From contig MEQN01000036.1 in the NCBI GenBank assembly GCA_001770235.1, forward strand, positions 10,677-28,352: a stretch of DNA of 17,676 nt. The letters run 5' to 3'. The stretch comes from Betaproteobacteria bacterium RBG_16_58_11 (GTDB lineage: Bacteria > Pseudomonadota > Gammaproteobacteria > Burkholderiales > Thiobacteraceae). How positions within the stretch are numbered: position 1 is the first letter of the stretch; every line of letters starts with the position of its first letter. The position numbers and the translations under genes are program-made. Below are positions 1 to 8,999 of the stretch, in pieces. A model generated the notes under the pieces. The model was not told the DNA's origin, ran no database searches, and saw only the letters and a list, made by a program, of their open reading frames with translations.

Positions 1-1832
1 GTGGCTTGCATCAGCAGATGCTCCAGCGTGGGGTCGAGCGCGATGACTTGCAACTCGGCTGCGTTTTGGTAAATGTCTTGAATGATGGCGCGGCCCAAGG
101 CCGCGCGCACCGCTGTGGCGAGGTCCTCGACATTTTGGGTGCGCGCGCCGTGTTCGGTGAGCACTTCGATAATGCTGCGCATGTCACGAATGTGCACCCC
201 TTCGTCCAGCAGATTTTGCAGCACGCGTTGCACCGTGCCCAAGGGCAGCACCGCCGGCACCAAATCTTCGATCAGCTTGGGCGTGTCCTTGCCGATATGG
301 TCGAATAGTTGCTGCACTTCGTCGCGGCCCAATAGATCGGCGGCATGGGCTTGCAAGAGTTGCGAGAGATGGGTCGCGATCACCGTGCTGGCATCGACCA
401 CCGTATAGCCATAGGTCTGCGCCTGCTCGCGCAAGTTGGCGTCGATCCAAACCGCGGGTAGGCCGAAGGTTGGATCCTTGGTCGGCGTGCCGGGTAGCTG
501 GCCCAGCACCCGGCCGGGATTGATGGCGAGATATTGCCCGGCATGCGCCTCGCCGCGGCCCATTTCCACGCCTTTGACCGTGATGCGATAACCGTTCGGA
601 CGCAATTCCAGGTTGTCGCGTATATGCACCGGCGCGACCAGGAAACCCATGTCCTGCGCGAATTTTTTTCGAATGCCGCGAATGCGCCGCAAGAGCTCGC
701 CGTCTTGGGTGCGGTCCACCAAGGGGATCAAGCGATAGCCGACTTCCAGCCCCAGGGTATCGATGCGTCCGACGTCGTCCCAACTGACATCCACTTGCTC
801 CGTGGGCGGGGGCGGCGGCGCTTGTTCGATGAAAGCTTCCGCCATGCGCTCCTTTCTTTCGAGCGTGTAAGCGATCCATGCCAAGCCGCCGCCCAGCAGC
901 AAGAAGGAAAAATGCGGCATGCCTGGAATAATCCCCATCAAGCCGAGAATGACTGCGGTGATGTACAGCACGTGCGGATTCATGAACATTTGCTCGATGA
1001 TCTGCGCGCCGATGTCTTTTTCGGCCGAGACGCGCGAGACCACGATGCCGGCGGCGGTGGAGATCACCAGCGCCGGGATTTGCGCCACCAAACCATCGCC
1101 GATGGCGAGCAGGGTATAAGTTTCCAGCGCTTGCTGGATCGGCAGGTCGTGTTGCAGCACCCCAATGGCGAGTCCGCCGATGATGTTGATGATGGTGATC
1201 AGGATGCCCGCCACCGCATCGCCGCGCACGAATTTGCTCGCGCCGTCCATGGCGCCGTAGAACTCGGCTTCGAGCGCGATCGCCGCGCGCCGGCGGCGCG
1301 CTTCGTCTTCGCCGATCAGGCCGGTGTTGAGATCGGCGTCGATCGCCATTTGCTTGCCGGGCATCGCGTCCAAGGTGAAACGGGCCGCCACTTCCGCGAT
1401 CCGGCCCGAGCCCTTGGTGATCACCACGAAATTGATCAGCACCAGGATCGCGAATACCACGATGCCGACCGCGTAGTTGCCGCCGACCAGGAATTGGCCG
1501 AACGCCTCGATCACCTTGCCCGCGGCATCCGGCCCGGTGTGGCCTTCCAGCAGCACGACCCGGGTCGAGGCCACATTGAGCGATAGGCGCAGCAGGGTGG
1601 TGAGCAGCAGCACGGTGGGGAATACCGCGAAATCCAGCGGCTTGCTCAGATACAGGCTGATCAGCAGCACGATCATCGCCACCGCGATGTTGAAGGTGAA
1701 CAGCAGATCGAGCAGGAAGGGCGGCAGCGGCAGTATCATCATGGCCAAAATCATGACCACGAGGATCGGCCCCGCCAGGCGGTACAAATCCAGGCGAGCG
1801 AAAAATCCCAGGTTTTCGACGCGTGCGTTCAT
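1..1832 (-). CDS. flhA: Flagellar biosynthesis protein FlhA (C-terminus cut by window edge)
   Basis: FlhA is the large inner-membrane protein of the flagellar type III export gate. Its cytoplasmic domain docks chaperone-substrate complexes. About 610 residues are visible, against roughly 690-700 for a full protein; the frame is still open at base 1. The N-terminal half is strongly hydrophobic, with several membrane helices between residues 20 and 320. The FHIPEP family signature is present at about residues 144-167 (RIAEVAARFTLDAMPGKQ and onward to IDAD). The soluble export domain begins near residue 330. The ATG at 1832 gives the canonical short N-terminus before the first helix. It lies 16 bases after the flhB stop, with a GGAG-like ribosome site upstream, so the two genes are probably co-transcribed as in other flhBA operons. 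The identification is secure. Confidence 0.97.
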   Translation of the reverse strand, partial: MNARVENLGFFARLDLYRLAGPILVVMILAMMILPLPPFLLDLLFTFNIAVAMIVLLISLYLSKPLDFAVFPTVLLLTTLLRLSLNVASTRVVLLEGHTGPDAAGKVIEAFGQFLVGGNYAVGIVVFAILVLINFVVITKGSGRIAEVAARFTLDAMPGKQMAIDADLNTGLIGEDEARRRRAAIALEAEFYGAMDGASKFVRGDAVAGILITIINIIGGLAIGVLQHDLPIQQALETYTLLAIGDGLVAQIPALVISTAAGIVVSRVSAEKDIGAQIIEQMFMNPHVLYITAVILGLMGIIPGMPHFSFLLLGGGLAWIAYTLERKERMAEAFIEQAPPPPPTEQVDVSWDDVGRIDTLGLEVGYRLIPLVDRTQDGELLRRIRGIRKKFAQDMGFLVAPVHIRDNLELRPNGYRITVKGVEMGRGEAHAGQYLAINPGRVLGQLPGTPTKDPTFGLPAVWIDANLREQAQTYGYTVVDASTVIATHLSQLLQAHAADLLGRDEVQQLFDHIGKDTPKLIEDLVPAVLPLGTVQRVLQNLLDEGVHIRDMRSIIEVLTEHGARTQNVEDLATAVRAALGRAIIQDIYQNAAELQVIALDPTLEHLLMQA

Positions 1833-1848
1833 GTAGCGGCGCTCCGCA

Positions 1849-2997
1849 TCAGACGGCTTCCCCGGCCACTTCAGGCATGTCCATATCAACCGGCACCGGC
1901 AGATGTTCTGGTTTGATCGGGCGTTTCACCGCGTATTCGGGGTTGCGCAACTGGTACACATAGGCCAGCACCTCCGCCACGGCGGTGTAGAGCCGTTCCG
2001 GGACGGTGTCGCCGACATCGGCATGGCGATACAGCGCGCGCGCCAGGGGCGGGGCTTGCAACACCGGGACGGCATGCTCCTGCCCCAATTCCATGATGCG
2101 TTCGGCCAGCAAGCCCATGCCCTTGGCCACGATTTGCGGCGCGGCCATCTGGCCTTCCTCATACTTCAGCGCGACGGCGTAATGGGTCGGGTTGGTGACG
2201 ATCACATCCGCTTTTGGCACCGCTGACATCATGCGTTTGCGCGCCGCGGCGCGTTGCGCGGAACGAATGCGCGCCTTGATCTGGGGGTCGCCCTCCGTCT
2301 CCTTGGCTTCTTGCTTCACTTCTTCCTTGGTCATGCGCAAGCCCTTGGCGTAGTGCCAAAGCTGGAATGGCACATCCGCCAGCACGAGCAGGATGAGCGA
2401 GCCGATCATGAAAAAGGCGGTGGTGAACAACAAATCGCCCATATGCGCCATGCCGGCGCCGAGCGATTCGCCAGCGAGCGCGAATAGCTCATCCTTGTAA
2501 CGCCAGATCACCCAGGCGCCGATGCTGCCGACGAGCGCGGCCTTGACCGACGCTTTCATCAGCTCCATCAAACCGTTGAGCGAGACCATGCGTTTCATGC
2601 CCGCAATGGGGTTGAATTTGGTGAGATCCGGCGTGAGCGGTTTCCAAGTGAAATTCCAGCCGCCCATCAGCAGCGGCCCGGCAAAGGCGGCGAGTACGAA
2701 CAACAGCATGAGGGGCAGGAAAGCGATGAGGGCGTCGGAGGTGTCATGCATGAAGCGCGACATCATCAGCGTGGAGTCGAAGATTGTCGCGCGATCCAGG
2801 GTGAAGCCATGCCGCATGATGGAAATAAGTTTTTCCATGATGTAGCTGCCCATCAGCATGAGGCCGGCGACCGCCGCCATCAATTGGATGAAAATAGCCA
2901 GCTCTTTGGATTGGACGACCTTGCCATCCTCGCGCGCGCGCTGAATGCGCCTGCCCGTGGCCGCTTCTGTTTTTTCTAAATCCGAGTCATCCGCCAT
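1849..2997 (-). CDS. flhB: Flagellar biosynthesis protein FlhB, export-gate substrate-specificity switch
   Basis: FlhB sits in the inner membrane as part of the flagellar export gate. It switches export from rod/hook to filament substrates after autocleavage. The protein has 382 residues, the usual length. Four hydrophobic segments lie roughly at 33-55, 90-112, 143-165 and 188-212. They are followed by a charged linker and the autocleavage motif N269-P270-T271-H272, the same positions as in the well-studied enterobacterial protein, so the switch should be functional. A GGGGGT ribosome site lies about 5 bases before the ATG. flhA follows directly. No convincing flagellar sigma-28 or sigma-54 promoter is visible upstream. 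A TATATT box at 3047-3052 is the best -10 candidate but has a poor -35. Confidence 0.97.
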   Translation of the reverse strand: MADDSDLEKTEAATGRRIQRAREDGKVVQSKELAIFIQLMAAVAGLMLMGSYIMEKLISIMRHGFTLDRATIFDSTLMMSRFMHDTSDALIAFLPLMLLFVLAAFAGPLLMGGWNFTWKPLTPDLTKFNPIAGMKRMVSLNGLMELMKASVKAALVGSIGAWVIWRYKDELFALAGESLGAGMAHMGDLLFTTAFFMIGSLILLVLADVPFQLWHYAKGLRMTKEEVKQEAKETEGDPQIKARIRSAQRAAARKRMMSAVPKADVIVTNPTHYAVALKYEEGQMAAPQIVAKGMGLLAERIMELGQEHAVPVLQAPPLARALYRHADVGDTVPERLYTAVAEVLAYVYQLRNPEYAVKRPIKPEHLPVPVDMDMPEVAGEAV

Positions 2998-3145
2998 TTA
3001 CTACCCCCACGCGAGACATAGTCTGCACCGGTTTGGGGTTAAACACAATATATAGGGGATTGCGCGGGTGGCTAATCCCACAGCTTGTGTATTTTTGAAG
3101 CCGGCTTCGGCCTCAAATTCCTTAAAAACAGTAAGTTATGGTGAG

Positions 3146-3192
3146 GGAAAAAGAAAATCGGCCGGCGCGGAATAGGTACGGGCCAGCCGATT
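3146..3192 (-). terminator. Rho-independent terminator of the isc operon
   Basis: Read on the minus strand, AATCGGCTGGC (3192-3182) pairs with GCCGGCCGATT (3166-3156). This makes an 11-base stem with one G-U pair and a 15-base loop, followed at once by TTCTTTTTCC. It lies about 140 bases after the iscX stop, beyond the GAGAGGG repeat. It would stop isc transcription before flhB. Confidence 0.75.
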
Positions 3193-3225
3193 CAGGAGCG
3201 AGGCGTCTGGATTGCGATAATATGA

Positions 3226-3286
3226 AACTCGCGAAGCGAGTCTAAGTCCCTCTCTCCCGCTTGCGGGAGAGAGCTAGGAGAGAGGG
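3226..3286. repeat. 61-bp hairpin repeat, copy A (inverted partner at 6400-6460)
   Basis: The sequence starts AACTCGCG and contains CTCTCTCCCGC-TT-GCGGGAGAGAG, a near-perfect stem-loop, followed by CTAGGAGAGAGGG. The reverse complement of 6400-6460 matches it at 56 of 61 positions. Short GC-rich stem-loop repeats of this kind (REP-like) are dispersed in many proteobacterial genomes. This copy lies 47 bases after iscX. Confidence 0.8.
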
Positions 3287-3333
3287 AACGGTCACGGCAA
3301 GTATCATTTTCTGGGCTGGCATTGCCATGACCG

Positions 3334-3528
3334 TTAGCCGGTTTCGTCGATCCACGTCATTTGGATCGCTTCGAGAATTTTTTCGTTGGAATGGTCGGGG
3401 TCGTCGTTGAAATCTTCCAGTTCCGTCACCCAGCGGTGCAAGTCGGTGAAGCGCACGTATTGCGGGTCCACCTCGGGGTGCGCTTCCGATAATTCAATCG
3501 CAATTTCGCGCACATCAGTCCATTTCAT
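3334..3528 (-). CDS. iscX: IscX, small acidic Fe-S assembly protein
   Basis: IscX (YfhJ) is a small acidic protein that binds IscS and iron. It is proposed to modulate the rate of Fe-S cluster assembly. The product has 64 residues, the usual size. It shows the family's MKWTD start, the RFTDLHRWV segment around residues 26-34 and the [18 protein letters not shown] region at about 37-54. An AGGAG ribosome site lies 7 bases before the ATG, and the gene follows fdx after 26 bases. It is the last gene of the isc operon, its usual position. Confidence 0.95.
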   Translation of the reverse strand: MKWTDVREIAIELSEAHPEVDPQYVRFTDLHRWVTELEDFNDDPDHSNEKILEAIQMTWIDETG

Positions 3529-3554
3529 CTTTACGCTCCTGTTCGACGCCTGAT

Positions 3555-3893
3555 TTAATGGCCTTCTTTGACCATATTGATGCTGTATTTTGGAATCTCG
3601 ATCACCAAGTCTTGGCTCATTACCAAGGCCTGGCAGGAGAGGCGCGACGTCGGCTCCAAGCCCCAGGCTTTATCCAGCAGGTCTTCTTCCAATTCTTCCG
3701 CGGGCAGCAGCGATTCGAAGCCTTCGCGCACTATTACATGGCAAGTGGTGCAAGCGCAGGATTTTTCGCAGGCGTGTTCGATCTCGATGCCGTTTTCCAA
3801 GAGCGTGTCGCAAATGGTTTTGCCGGGGGTGGCATCGATGGCGGCGCCCTGGGGGCAGAGTTCGACATGGGGCAGGACAATGAGTTGGGGCAT
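3555..3893 (-). CDS. fdx: [2Fe-2S] ferredoxin of the ISC system
   Basis: This is an adrenodoxin-type ferredoxin that donates electrons during cluster assembly on IscU. It has 112 residues. Cluster ligands C42, C48, C51 and C87 are all present, as is the extra C46 typical of isc ferredoxins, within [14 protein letters not shown] and RLSCQAL. The acidic helix 65-75 ([11 protein letters not shown]) is the expected partner-binding face. The gene lies between hscA and iscX, the standard isc order, with a 55-base gap after hscA. Confidence 0.97.
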   Translation of the reverse strand: MPQLIVLPHVELCPQGAAIDATPGKTICDTLLENGIEIEHACEKSCACTTCHVIVREGFESLLPAEELEEDLLDKAWGLEPTSRLSCQALVMSQDLVIEIPKYSINMVKEGH

Positions 3894-3948
3894 GGCGGTA
3901 AGCAGCTTGGGTTGGGGTTTAACTATTATCGGCGATACGCGCGGTTTT

Positions 3949-5814
3949 TTACGTGCCGATATCGGCTAATTTTTGCCCGGTCAACGCTTTGCGGATGGAG
4001 GCATCCATGCGCAGCGCGGCAAAGGCTTCGGTGGCGTGGTTGAGCGCATCGACGGCCGCTTTGATCGCGCGGTGATCCGTGCCGTTCATGGTCTTTTTTA
4101 GCGCACCCATGCTGGCTTCAATCGCGGCGCGCTCGTGGGGAGCGAGCAGGGCGCTATCGGCCGCCATCGCGCTGGCGACGGCCTCCAAGATGGCGGTGGC
4201 CTCGACTTGTTGTTCCTTGAGCGCGCGCGCCAGCTTGTCATCGTTGGCGTGATCGCGCGAGGCGAGCAGCATGTTGGTGATCTCATCGTCCGAGAGACCA
4301 TACGAGGGTTTGACGCTGATGGCGGCTTCGACGCCGCTGATTTGCTCGCGCGCCGACACCGAGAGCAGACCGTCGGCATCGACCTGAAACGTGAGGCGGA
4401 TGCGCGCCGCGCCCGCCACCATGGGCGGGATGCCGCGCAGCTCGAAGCGCGCCAGCGAGCGGCAGTCGGAGACCAATTCGCGTTCGCCTTGCACCACATG
4501 AAAGCTCATCGCGGTCTGGCCATCTTTGTAAGTGGTGAAATCCTGGCCGCGCGCGGTGGGAATGGTGGCATTGCGCGGGATGACTTTTTCCACCAAGCCG
4601 CCCATGGTTTCGATGCCGAGCGAGAGCGGGATCACGTCCAACAGCAACACTTCCTCGCCGCGCTTGTTGCCGGCCAAAATGTCCGCTTGGATCGCCGCAC
4701 CGAGTGCGACGACTTTATCCGGGTCCAGATTGGTGAGCGGTGTTTGCTTAAAGAATTCAGCGACCGCACGTTGAATGTGCGGCATGCGGGTCGCGCCGCC
4801 GACCATCACCACGCCTTTAATGTCCTCGGGCGTGAGCCCCGCATCGCGCAACGCCTTGCGCGTGGGGGTCAGGGTTTTTTTCACCAGGCCTTGGGTGAGT
4901 TCTGCCAAGAGAGGACTGGTGATGGGTAAATCCACCATCTCGCCGGTGGAGAGCACGGCGGTAAAACGCGTTTCGCCGTGATAGGTGAGCTCTTCCTTCA
5001 CTTCGCGCGCCTTGGCCATCAACAGCCGCGTGTCTTGGGCGTTGAGCGGGGAGAGGGTGGATTGTTCCAGCGCCCAGCAAAATACCCGGCGATCGAAGTC
5101 ATCGCCGCCGAGCGCCGAATCGCCGCTGGTGGCGAGCACCTCGAACACGCCTTTTTGCAGGCGCAAGATGGAAATATCGAAGGTGCCGCCGCCCAAGTCA
5201 TAGACCGCGTACACGCCTTCGGACGCATTGTCCAAACCGTAGGCCACGGCGGCGGCGGTGGGCTCGTTCAGCAGGCGCAGCACGTTGAGGCCGGCCAGGC
5301 GCGCCGCGTCCTTGGTCGCCTGGCGCTGGGCGTCGTCGAAATAGGCGGGCACGGTAATCACCGCGCCGACCAGCTCGCCCCCGAGCGCTTTTTCGGCGCG
5401 GGCGCGCAGCGCCTTGAGAATGTCGGCGGATATTTCCACCGGGCTTTTGGCGCCGGCGCAGGTCTTGATCTGCACCATGCCCGGCGCATCCACGAATTTG
5501 TAGGGCATTTCATGCGTGTGCGGAATATCTTTCAAGCCGCGGCCCATGAAGCGCTTGACCGAAACAATGGTGTTCTGCGGATCGGTGCATTGGTGGGCAA
5601 GGGCGATGTAACCGACTTCCACTTCGCCCGTGCCGCTGTAGCGCACGATGGAGGGCAGCAGGGGACGCCCGTCATCATCGCTCAACACCACGCTCATGCC
5701 GCTACGCACGGTGGCTACCAGGGAGTTGGTGGTGCCGAGATCGATGCCCACCGCCAGGCGGTGTTGGTGCGGCGCGGCGCTCATGCCCGGTTCGGCGATT
5801 TGCAGTAGTGCCAT
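3949..5814 (-). CDS. hscA: HscA, Hsp70-type chaperone for Fe-S cluster transfer
   Basis: HscA is the specialised Hsp70 that binds the LPPVK motif of IscU and, with HscB, drives cluster release using ATP. The 621 residues are close to the usual 616-620. The N-terminus [10 protein letters not shown] matches the known HscA start. Nucleotide-binding motifs are GIDLGTTN (23-30), [11 protein letters not shown] (205-215) and [11 protein letters not shown] (335-345). The interdomain linker [13 protein letters not shown] lies near 390-402, followed by the substrate-binding domain. The ATG overlaps the hscB stop by one base (TGATG), with GGAGG just upstream inside hscB, so translation is coupled. Its substrate motif LPPVK is present in the IscU of this window. 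Confidence 0.98.
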   Translation of the reverse strand: MALLQIAEPGMSAAPHQHRLAVGIDLGTTNSLVATVRSGMSVVLSDDDGRPLLPSIVRYSGTGEVEVGYIALAHQCTDPQNTIVSVKRFMGRGLKDIPHTHEMPYKFVDAPGMVQIKTCAGAKSPVEISADILKALRARAEKALGGELVGAVITVPAYFDDAQRQATKDAARLAGLNVLRLLNEPTAAAVAYGLDNASEGVYAVYDLGGGTFDISILRLQKGVFEVLATSGDSALGGDDFDRRVFCWALEQSTLSPLNAQDTRLLMAKAREVKEELTYHGETRFTAVLSTGEMVDLPITSPLLAELTQGLVKKTLTPTRKALRDAGLTPEDIKGVVMVGGATRMPHIQRAVAEFFKQTPLTNLDPDKVVALGAAIQADILAGNKRGEEVLLLDVIPLSLGIETMGGLVEKVIPRNATIPTARGQDFTTYKDGQTAMSFHVVQGERELVSDCRSLARFELRGIPPMVAGAARIRLTFQVDADGLLSVSAREQISGVEAAISVKPSYGLSDDEITNMLLASRDHANDDKLARALKEQQVEATAILEAVASAMAADSALLAPHERAAIEASMGALKKTMNGTDHRAIKAAVDALNHATEAFAALRMDASIRKALTGQKLADIGT

Positions 5815-6344
5815 CAGGCCTCCAGCGCTTCCAACGCATCGTTGATTTCTTCGCGCAGCTTTTCCAGGAAGCGCAGCTTGCGCACCGCCTCCGCTGCGCC
5901 GGGGTAGTCATGGCTTTGATCCAGGCGCCGGCCGACATCGTCCTGCAAGTGATGCATCGCCTGGCGCAGCTTGGCGCCGAGATGATCGAGTCCGGCCGCA
6001 TCGGCGGCGTCCTTCGCTTCGCCGATCGCCTCGCGCCATTCCATCTGTTCCATCAAAAAATCGGCGGGCATCGCGGTGTTGGTTTCTTCCAAGGTATCCA
6101 CCCCATGCAGCTTCAACAGGTAGCGCGCGCGGCTGATCGGCTGCTTCAGGGTTTGATAGGCCTCGTTCACATGCGTGGACCATTGCATCGACAAGCGGCG
6201 CTCGGCATCCGGGGCATGGCTGAATTTATCCGGATGCACTTGCGCCTGGATATCGCGATAGCTCTGCTCCACGCGCGCCAAGTCGAGTTGGAACGCAGGT
6301 TCCAGGCCGAAGAGTTGGAAGTGATTTTTGGAAAAGTCGATCAT
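5814..6344 (-). CDS. hscB: HscB, J-domain co-chaperone of HscA
   Basis: HscB delivers IscU to HscA and stimulates its ATPase. It has 176 residues (the family is about 170-176). The J-domain occupies roughly 1-80 and carries the essential HPD at 37-39 (QVHPDKF). The C-terminal three-helix IscU-binding domain covers about 90-170. The gene overlaps hscA by one base. Upstream is a 119-base gap after iscA holding a hairpin repeat and a TATAAT box. No clear Shine-Dalgarno sequence precedes the ATG, which is unusual among its neighbours and may indicate weaker or differently controlled translation. Confidence 0.96.
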   Translation of the reverse strand: MIDFSKNHFQLFGLEPAFQLDLARVEQSYRDIQAQVHPDKFSHAPDAERRLSMQWSTHVNEAYQTLKQPISRARYLLKLHGVDTLEETNTAMPADFLMEQMEWREAIGEAKDAADAAGLDHLGAKLRQAMHHLQDDVGRRLDQSHDYPGAAEAVRKLRFLEKLREEINDALEALEA

Positions 6345-6378
6345 GAAGCGGGTGGCTGGCTATGGAGGTTCGGTAGCA

Positions 6379-6384
6379 ATTATA
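6379..6384 (-). promoter_or_regulatory. Possible internal -10 box upstream of hscB
   Basis: A perfect TATAAT lies on the minus strand 34 bases before the hscB ATG, just after the hairpin repeat. No good -35 element sits 16-18 bases upstream, because the hairpin repeat fills that space. It could be a weak internal promoter for hscB-hscA-fdx-iscX, or chance. Confidence 0.25.
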
Positions 6385-6399
6385 GCGGCTTACTGCTTG

Positions 6400-6460
6400 C
6401 CCTCTCTCCTAGCTCTCTCCCGCAGGCGGGCGAGAGGGACTTGGGCTCGCTGCGCGAGTT
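6400..6460. repeat. 61-bp hairpin repeat, copy B, inside the isc operon
   Basis: The inverted copy of 3226-3286, with 5 differences in 61 bases. It starts 3 bases after the iscA stop codon and forms a stem from CTCTCTCCCGC and GCGGGCGAGAG, with further pairing around it. In the isc transcript it would form a strong structure between iscA and hscB, where it could protect the 3' end of the iscRSUA part or reduce read-through. Confidence 0.8.
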
Positions 6461-6463
6461 ACT

Positions 6464-6787
6464 TTATACGTTAAAGCTCTCGCCGCAGCCGCAGCTATCC
6501 TTGACGTTGGGGTTGTTGAATTTAAACCCTTCGTTCAAGCCTTCGCGCGTGTAGTCGAGTTCGGTGCCATCGACATAGGCCAGGCTTTTCGCATCGATGA
6601 ATACTTTCACGCCGTTGCTCTCGAACACCTGATCTTCATCCTTGGCCTCATCCACGAATTCGAGCACGTAGGCCAGGCCGGAGCAACCCGTGGTGCGCAC
6701 GGCAAAGCGCAAGCCGACGCCTTTGCCGCGCTTGGCGATGAAGTTTTTCACATGCGTGGCGGCTTTTTCGGTGAGCGTGATCGCCAT
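6464..6787 (-). CDS. iscA: IscA, A-type Fe-S carrier
   Basis: IscA is an A-type protein that receives clusters or iron and passes them to target apoproteins. The product has 107 residues. The three conserved cysteines are C35 (TTGCSGLAY), C99 and C101 (DSCGCGESF), exactly the family positions. It follows iscU after a 13-base gap. It ends 3 bases before the hairpin repeat, making it the last gene before the structural break in the operon. Confidence 0.97.
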   Translation of the reverse strand: MAITLTEKAATHVKNFIAKRGKGVGLRFAVRTTGCSGLAYVLEFVDEAKDEDQVFESNGVKVFIDAKSLAYVDGTELDYTREGLNEGFKFNNPNVKDSCGCGESFNV

Positions 6788-6800
6788 GTCAAACCTCGAA

Positions 6801-7211
6801 TTATTTCGCGGCGGCGGCGGGGGCCGCGGCGTCGCTGTGCTTTTGTTTGTAGTCGGCGACCGCGGCTTTGATCGCGTCTTCCGCCAGAATCGAGCAGTGG
6901 ATTTTAACCGGCGGCAGGGCGAGCTCTTCCGCGATTTGGGTGTTCTTGATCGACATCGCCTGATCCAGCGTTTTGCCCTTCACCCACTCGGTCACGAGCG
7001 AGCTGGAAGCAATGGCGGAACCGCAGCCGTAGGTCTTGAATTTGGCATCTTCGATGACGCCATCCTTGCCGACTTTGATTTGCAGCTTCATCACATCGCC
7101 GCAGGCGGGCGCGCCCACCATGCCGGTGCCCACATCGTCATCTTCTTTGCCAAAAGAGCCGACGTTGCGGGGGTTTTCATAATGGTCCAGAACTTTATCG
7201 CTGTATGCCAT
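6801..7211 (-). CDS. iscU: IscU, Fe-S cluster assembly scaffold
   Basis: IscU is the scaffold on which [2Fe-2S] clusters are built from IscS sulfur and iron. It has 136 residues. Ligands C37, D39, C63, H105 and C106 are present, as is the HscA recognition motif LPPVK at 99-103. A good AGGAG ribosome site lies 7 bases before the ATG. The C-terminus ends in an alanine-rich tail (about 127-136) beyond the normal end of the fold, a small lineage-specific extension with no known role. Confidence 0.98.
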   Translation of the reverse strand: MAYSDKVLDHYENPRNVGSFGKEDDDVGTGMVGAPACGDVMKLQIKVGKDGVIEDAKFKTYGCGSAIASSSLVTEWVKGKTLDQAMSIKNTQIAEELALPPVKIHCSILAEDAIKAAVADYKQKHSDAAAPAAAAK

Positions 7212-7232
7212 GATCGTTCTCCTGCTGAGTAA

Positions 7233-8447
7233 TTAGTGTGCTGCCCACTGAATCGAATTGATGTCGATGCCGTCCTTGAACATCTCCCACAAGGGGGACA
7301 ATTCGCGCAGCTTGCCGATTTTGCTTTTGACGAGGTCGATGGTGAAGTCGATTTCTTCCTCGGTGGTAAAGCGGCCGAGGGTAAATCGAGTCGAGCTATG
7401 CGCCAATTCGTCGCTGCGGCCCAAGGCGCGCAAGACATAAGACGGCTCGAGGCTGGCGGAGGTGCAAGCGGAGCCGCTGGATACCGCGACGTCCTTGATC
7501 GCCATGAGCAGCGATTCACCTTCGACAAAATTGAAGCTGATATTCAGGTTGTGCGGCACGCGGCTGTGCATATCGCCGTTGACGTACACCTCTTCCATGT
7601 CTTGCAGGCCTTTCAGCAGCCGGTCGCGCAGCATGCGAATGCGCTCGTTCTCGGTCGCCATTTCTTCCCGCGCAATGCGGAAAGCCTCGCCCATACCGGC
7701 GATCTGGTGCGTCGCCAGCGTGCCGGAACGCAGGCCGCGCTCGTGGCCGCCGCCGTGCATTTGCGCTTCGAGGCGAATCCGGGGCTTGCGCCGCACGTAC
7801 AGTGCGCCGATGCCTTTCGGGCCATAGGTTTTGTGTGCGGAGAACGACATCAAATCGACTTTAAGCTGTTGCAGGTCGATGACGACTTTGCCGGTGGCTT
7901 GCGCAGCGTCGACGTGGAAAATAACGCCTTTGGCGCGGCAGATTTCACCGAGCTGGGCGATGTCTTGGATCACGCCGATTTCGTTGTTCACATACAAGAC
8001 CGACGCCAGAATCGTGTCGGGCCGCAGCGCGGCTTTGAATTGCTCGATATCCACCAAGCCGTTGCTTTGCACCGGCAGGTAAGTGACTTCGAAACCTTGG
8101 CGTTCCAACTCGCGCATGGTGTCGAGCACCGCTTTGTGCTCGGTCTTTACCGTGACCAGATGCTTGCCCTTGCCTTGGTAAAAATGGGCCGCGCCCTTGA
8201 TCGCCAAGTTGTTGGATTCGGTGGCGCCGGAGGTCCAGATGATTTCTTTCGGATCCGCGTTCACCAGTTGTGCGACTTGTTCGCGCGCCTCTTCCACGGC
8301 TTTTTCCGCTTCCCAGCCGAATGGGTGCGAGCGCGAGGCGGGGTTGCCGAAATGCTCGGTCAAATAGGGAATCATTTTTGCCGCCACGCGCGGGTCCACC
8401 GGCGTGGTCGCGGAGTAGTCCAGATAAATCGGGGTCTTCACCATCAT
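7233..8447 (-). CDS. iscS: IscS, cysteine desulfurase
   Basis: IscS is a PLP enzyme that converts cysteine to alanine and a protein-bound persulfide, supplying sulfur for clusters and tRNA thiolation. It has 404 residues. The PLP lysine is K206 in [13 protein letters not shown]105 stacks on PLP (TEHKA), and the persulfide cysteine is C328 in [16 protein letters not shown], on the mobile loop typical of group I desulfurases. Two ATGs are adjacent (8447 and 8444). AAGGA lies 5 bases before the first and 8 before the second, so the second may be the real start. The C-terminal IscU-binding region (about 375-404) is complete. Confidence 0.98.
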   Translation of the reverse strand: MMVKTPIYLDYSATTPVDPRVAAKMIPYLTEHFGNPASRSHPFGWEAEKAVEEAREQVAQLVNADPKEIIWTSGATESNNLAIKGAAHFYQGKGKHLVTVKTEHKAVLDTMRELERQGFEVTYLPVQSNGLVDIEQFKAALRPDTILASVLYVNNEIGVIQDIAQLGEICRAKGVIFHVDAAQATGKVVIDLQQLKVDLMSFSAHKTYGPKGIGALYVRRKPRIRLEAQMHGGGHERGLRSGTLATHQIAGMGEAFRIAREEMATENERIRMLRDRLLKGLQDMEEVYVNGDMHSRVPHNLNISFNFVEGESLLMAIKDVAVSSGSACTSASLEPSYVLRALGRSDELAHSSTRFTLGRFTTEEEIDFTIDLVKSKIGKLRELSPLWEMFKDGIDINSIQWAAH

Positions 8448-8469
8448 TGCGGTCCTTCAATAAAATCGA

Positions 8470-8934
8470 TTACGCCGCGGCTGCGCTCGTGGCGCGCGTA
8501 TCTTTCATCACCGATACTTTTTCCGCCTCGGTGTTTTGCGTGGCAACCAGATCGGCGAGCGAAAACGCCTCCAAATATTCGTAGATATGCTTGTTCAGGC
8601 CGGTCCACAGTTCATGGGTCATGCAGGCTTGATCACCCAGACAATTGCCCAGGCCGCCGCATTGGGTGGCATCGACCGGTTCGTCCACGGCGCGGATGAT
8701 CTGGGCGACCGAAATTTCACCGGTGCCACGGGCCAGGCAGTAACCGCCGCCGGGGCCGCGCACGCTTTCCACCAGCGCGTTGCGGCGCAGCTTGCCGAAC
8801 AATTGCTCCAGGTAGGAAAGGGAGATTTTTTGACGTTCGCTGATGCCGGCCAAGGTGATGGGGCCGCGGCCGTCACGCATGGCCAAATCCAGCATCGCGG
8901 TTACTGCAAAGCGTCCTTTTGTGGTCAGTCTCAT
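8470..8934 (-). CDS. iscR: IscR, [2Fe-2S]-sensing Rrf2-family regulator
   Basis: IscR represses the isc operon when it carries its cluster and is relieved when clusters are scarce. It has 154 residues. The winged helix lies in about 1-65 (MRLTTKGRFAVTAMLDLA, then the RGPGGGYCLA wing). Cluster ligands C92, C98, C104 and H107 match the canonical positions, so cluster sensing should be intact. iscS follows 22 bases later. An IscR type 1 site lies in front of it at 8979-9003, so autoregulation is expected. The C-terminal tail after residue 135 is variable and ends in a short alanine run. Confidence 0.98.
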   Translation of the reverse strand: MRLTTKGRFAVTAMLDLAMRDGRGPITLAGISERQKISLSYLEQLFGKLRRNALVESVRGPGGGYCLARGTGEISVAQIIRAVDEPVDATQCGGLGNCLGDQACMTHELWTGLNKHIYEYLEAFSLADLVATQNTEAEKVSVMKDTRATSAAAA

Positions 8935-8970
8935 GTCTACACCCCTGTTTAAGCAGAATTTGATAGTGAA

Positions 8971-8999
8971 AGCCTAACGTTCCCTACTAAATTAGTCAA
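8971..8999 (-). promoter_or_regulatory. Probable iscR promoter
   Basis: On the minus strand, TTGACT (8999-8994) is followed after 17 bases by TAGGCT (8976-8971). The -35 matches consensus at 5 of 6 positions and the -10 is weak, as expected for a regulated promoter. The predicted transcript start is near 8964, giving a leader of about 30 bases. The -35 overlaps the cysE stop codon. Confidence 0.6.

Larger units (their letters stand above)
2998..3333. other. Intergenic region between flhB and iscX
   Basis: This is 336 bases with no credible gene. From left to right it holds the flhB leader (a TATATT box at 3047-3052 on the minus strand is a weak promoter candidate), a perfect 12-base palindrome GAAGCCGGCTTC at 3097-3108 inside a larger imperfect stem, the isc terminator at 3146-3192, and a 61-bp GAGAGGG-type repeat at 3226-3286. 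It separates the flagellar genes from the isc operon although both are read on the minus strand. Confidence 0.7.

Noticed and set aside
534..1586. Plus-strand open frame of 350 codons
   Set aside because: It is antisense to flhA, rich in His/Asp/Arg as expected for a shadow frame, and matches no family I recognise.
7236..8699. Long plus-strand open frame (487 codons) opposite iscS and iscR
   Set aside because: It is entirely antisense to two strongly supported genes, has no family motifs, and its composition follows the codon pattern of the opposite strand.
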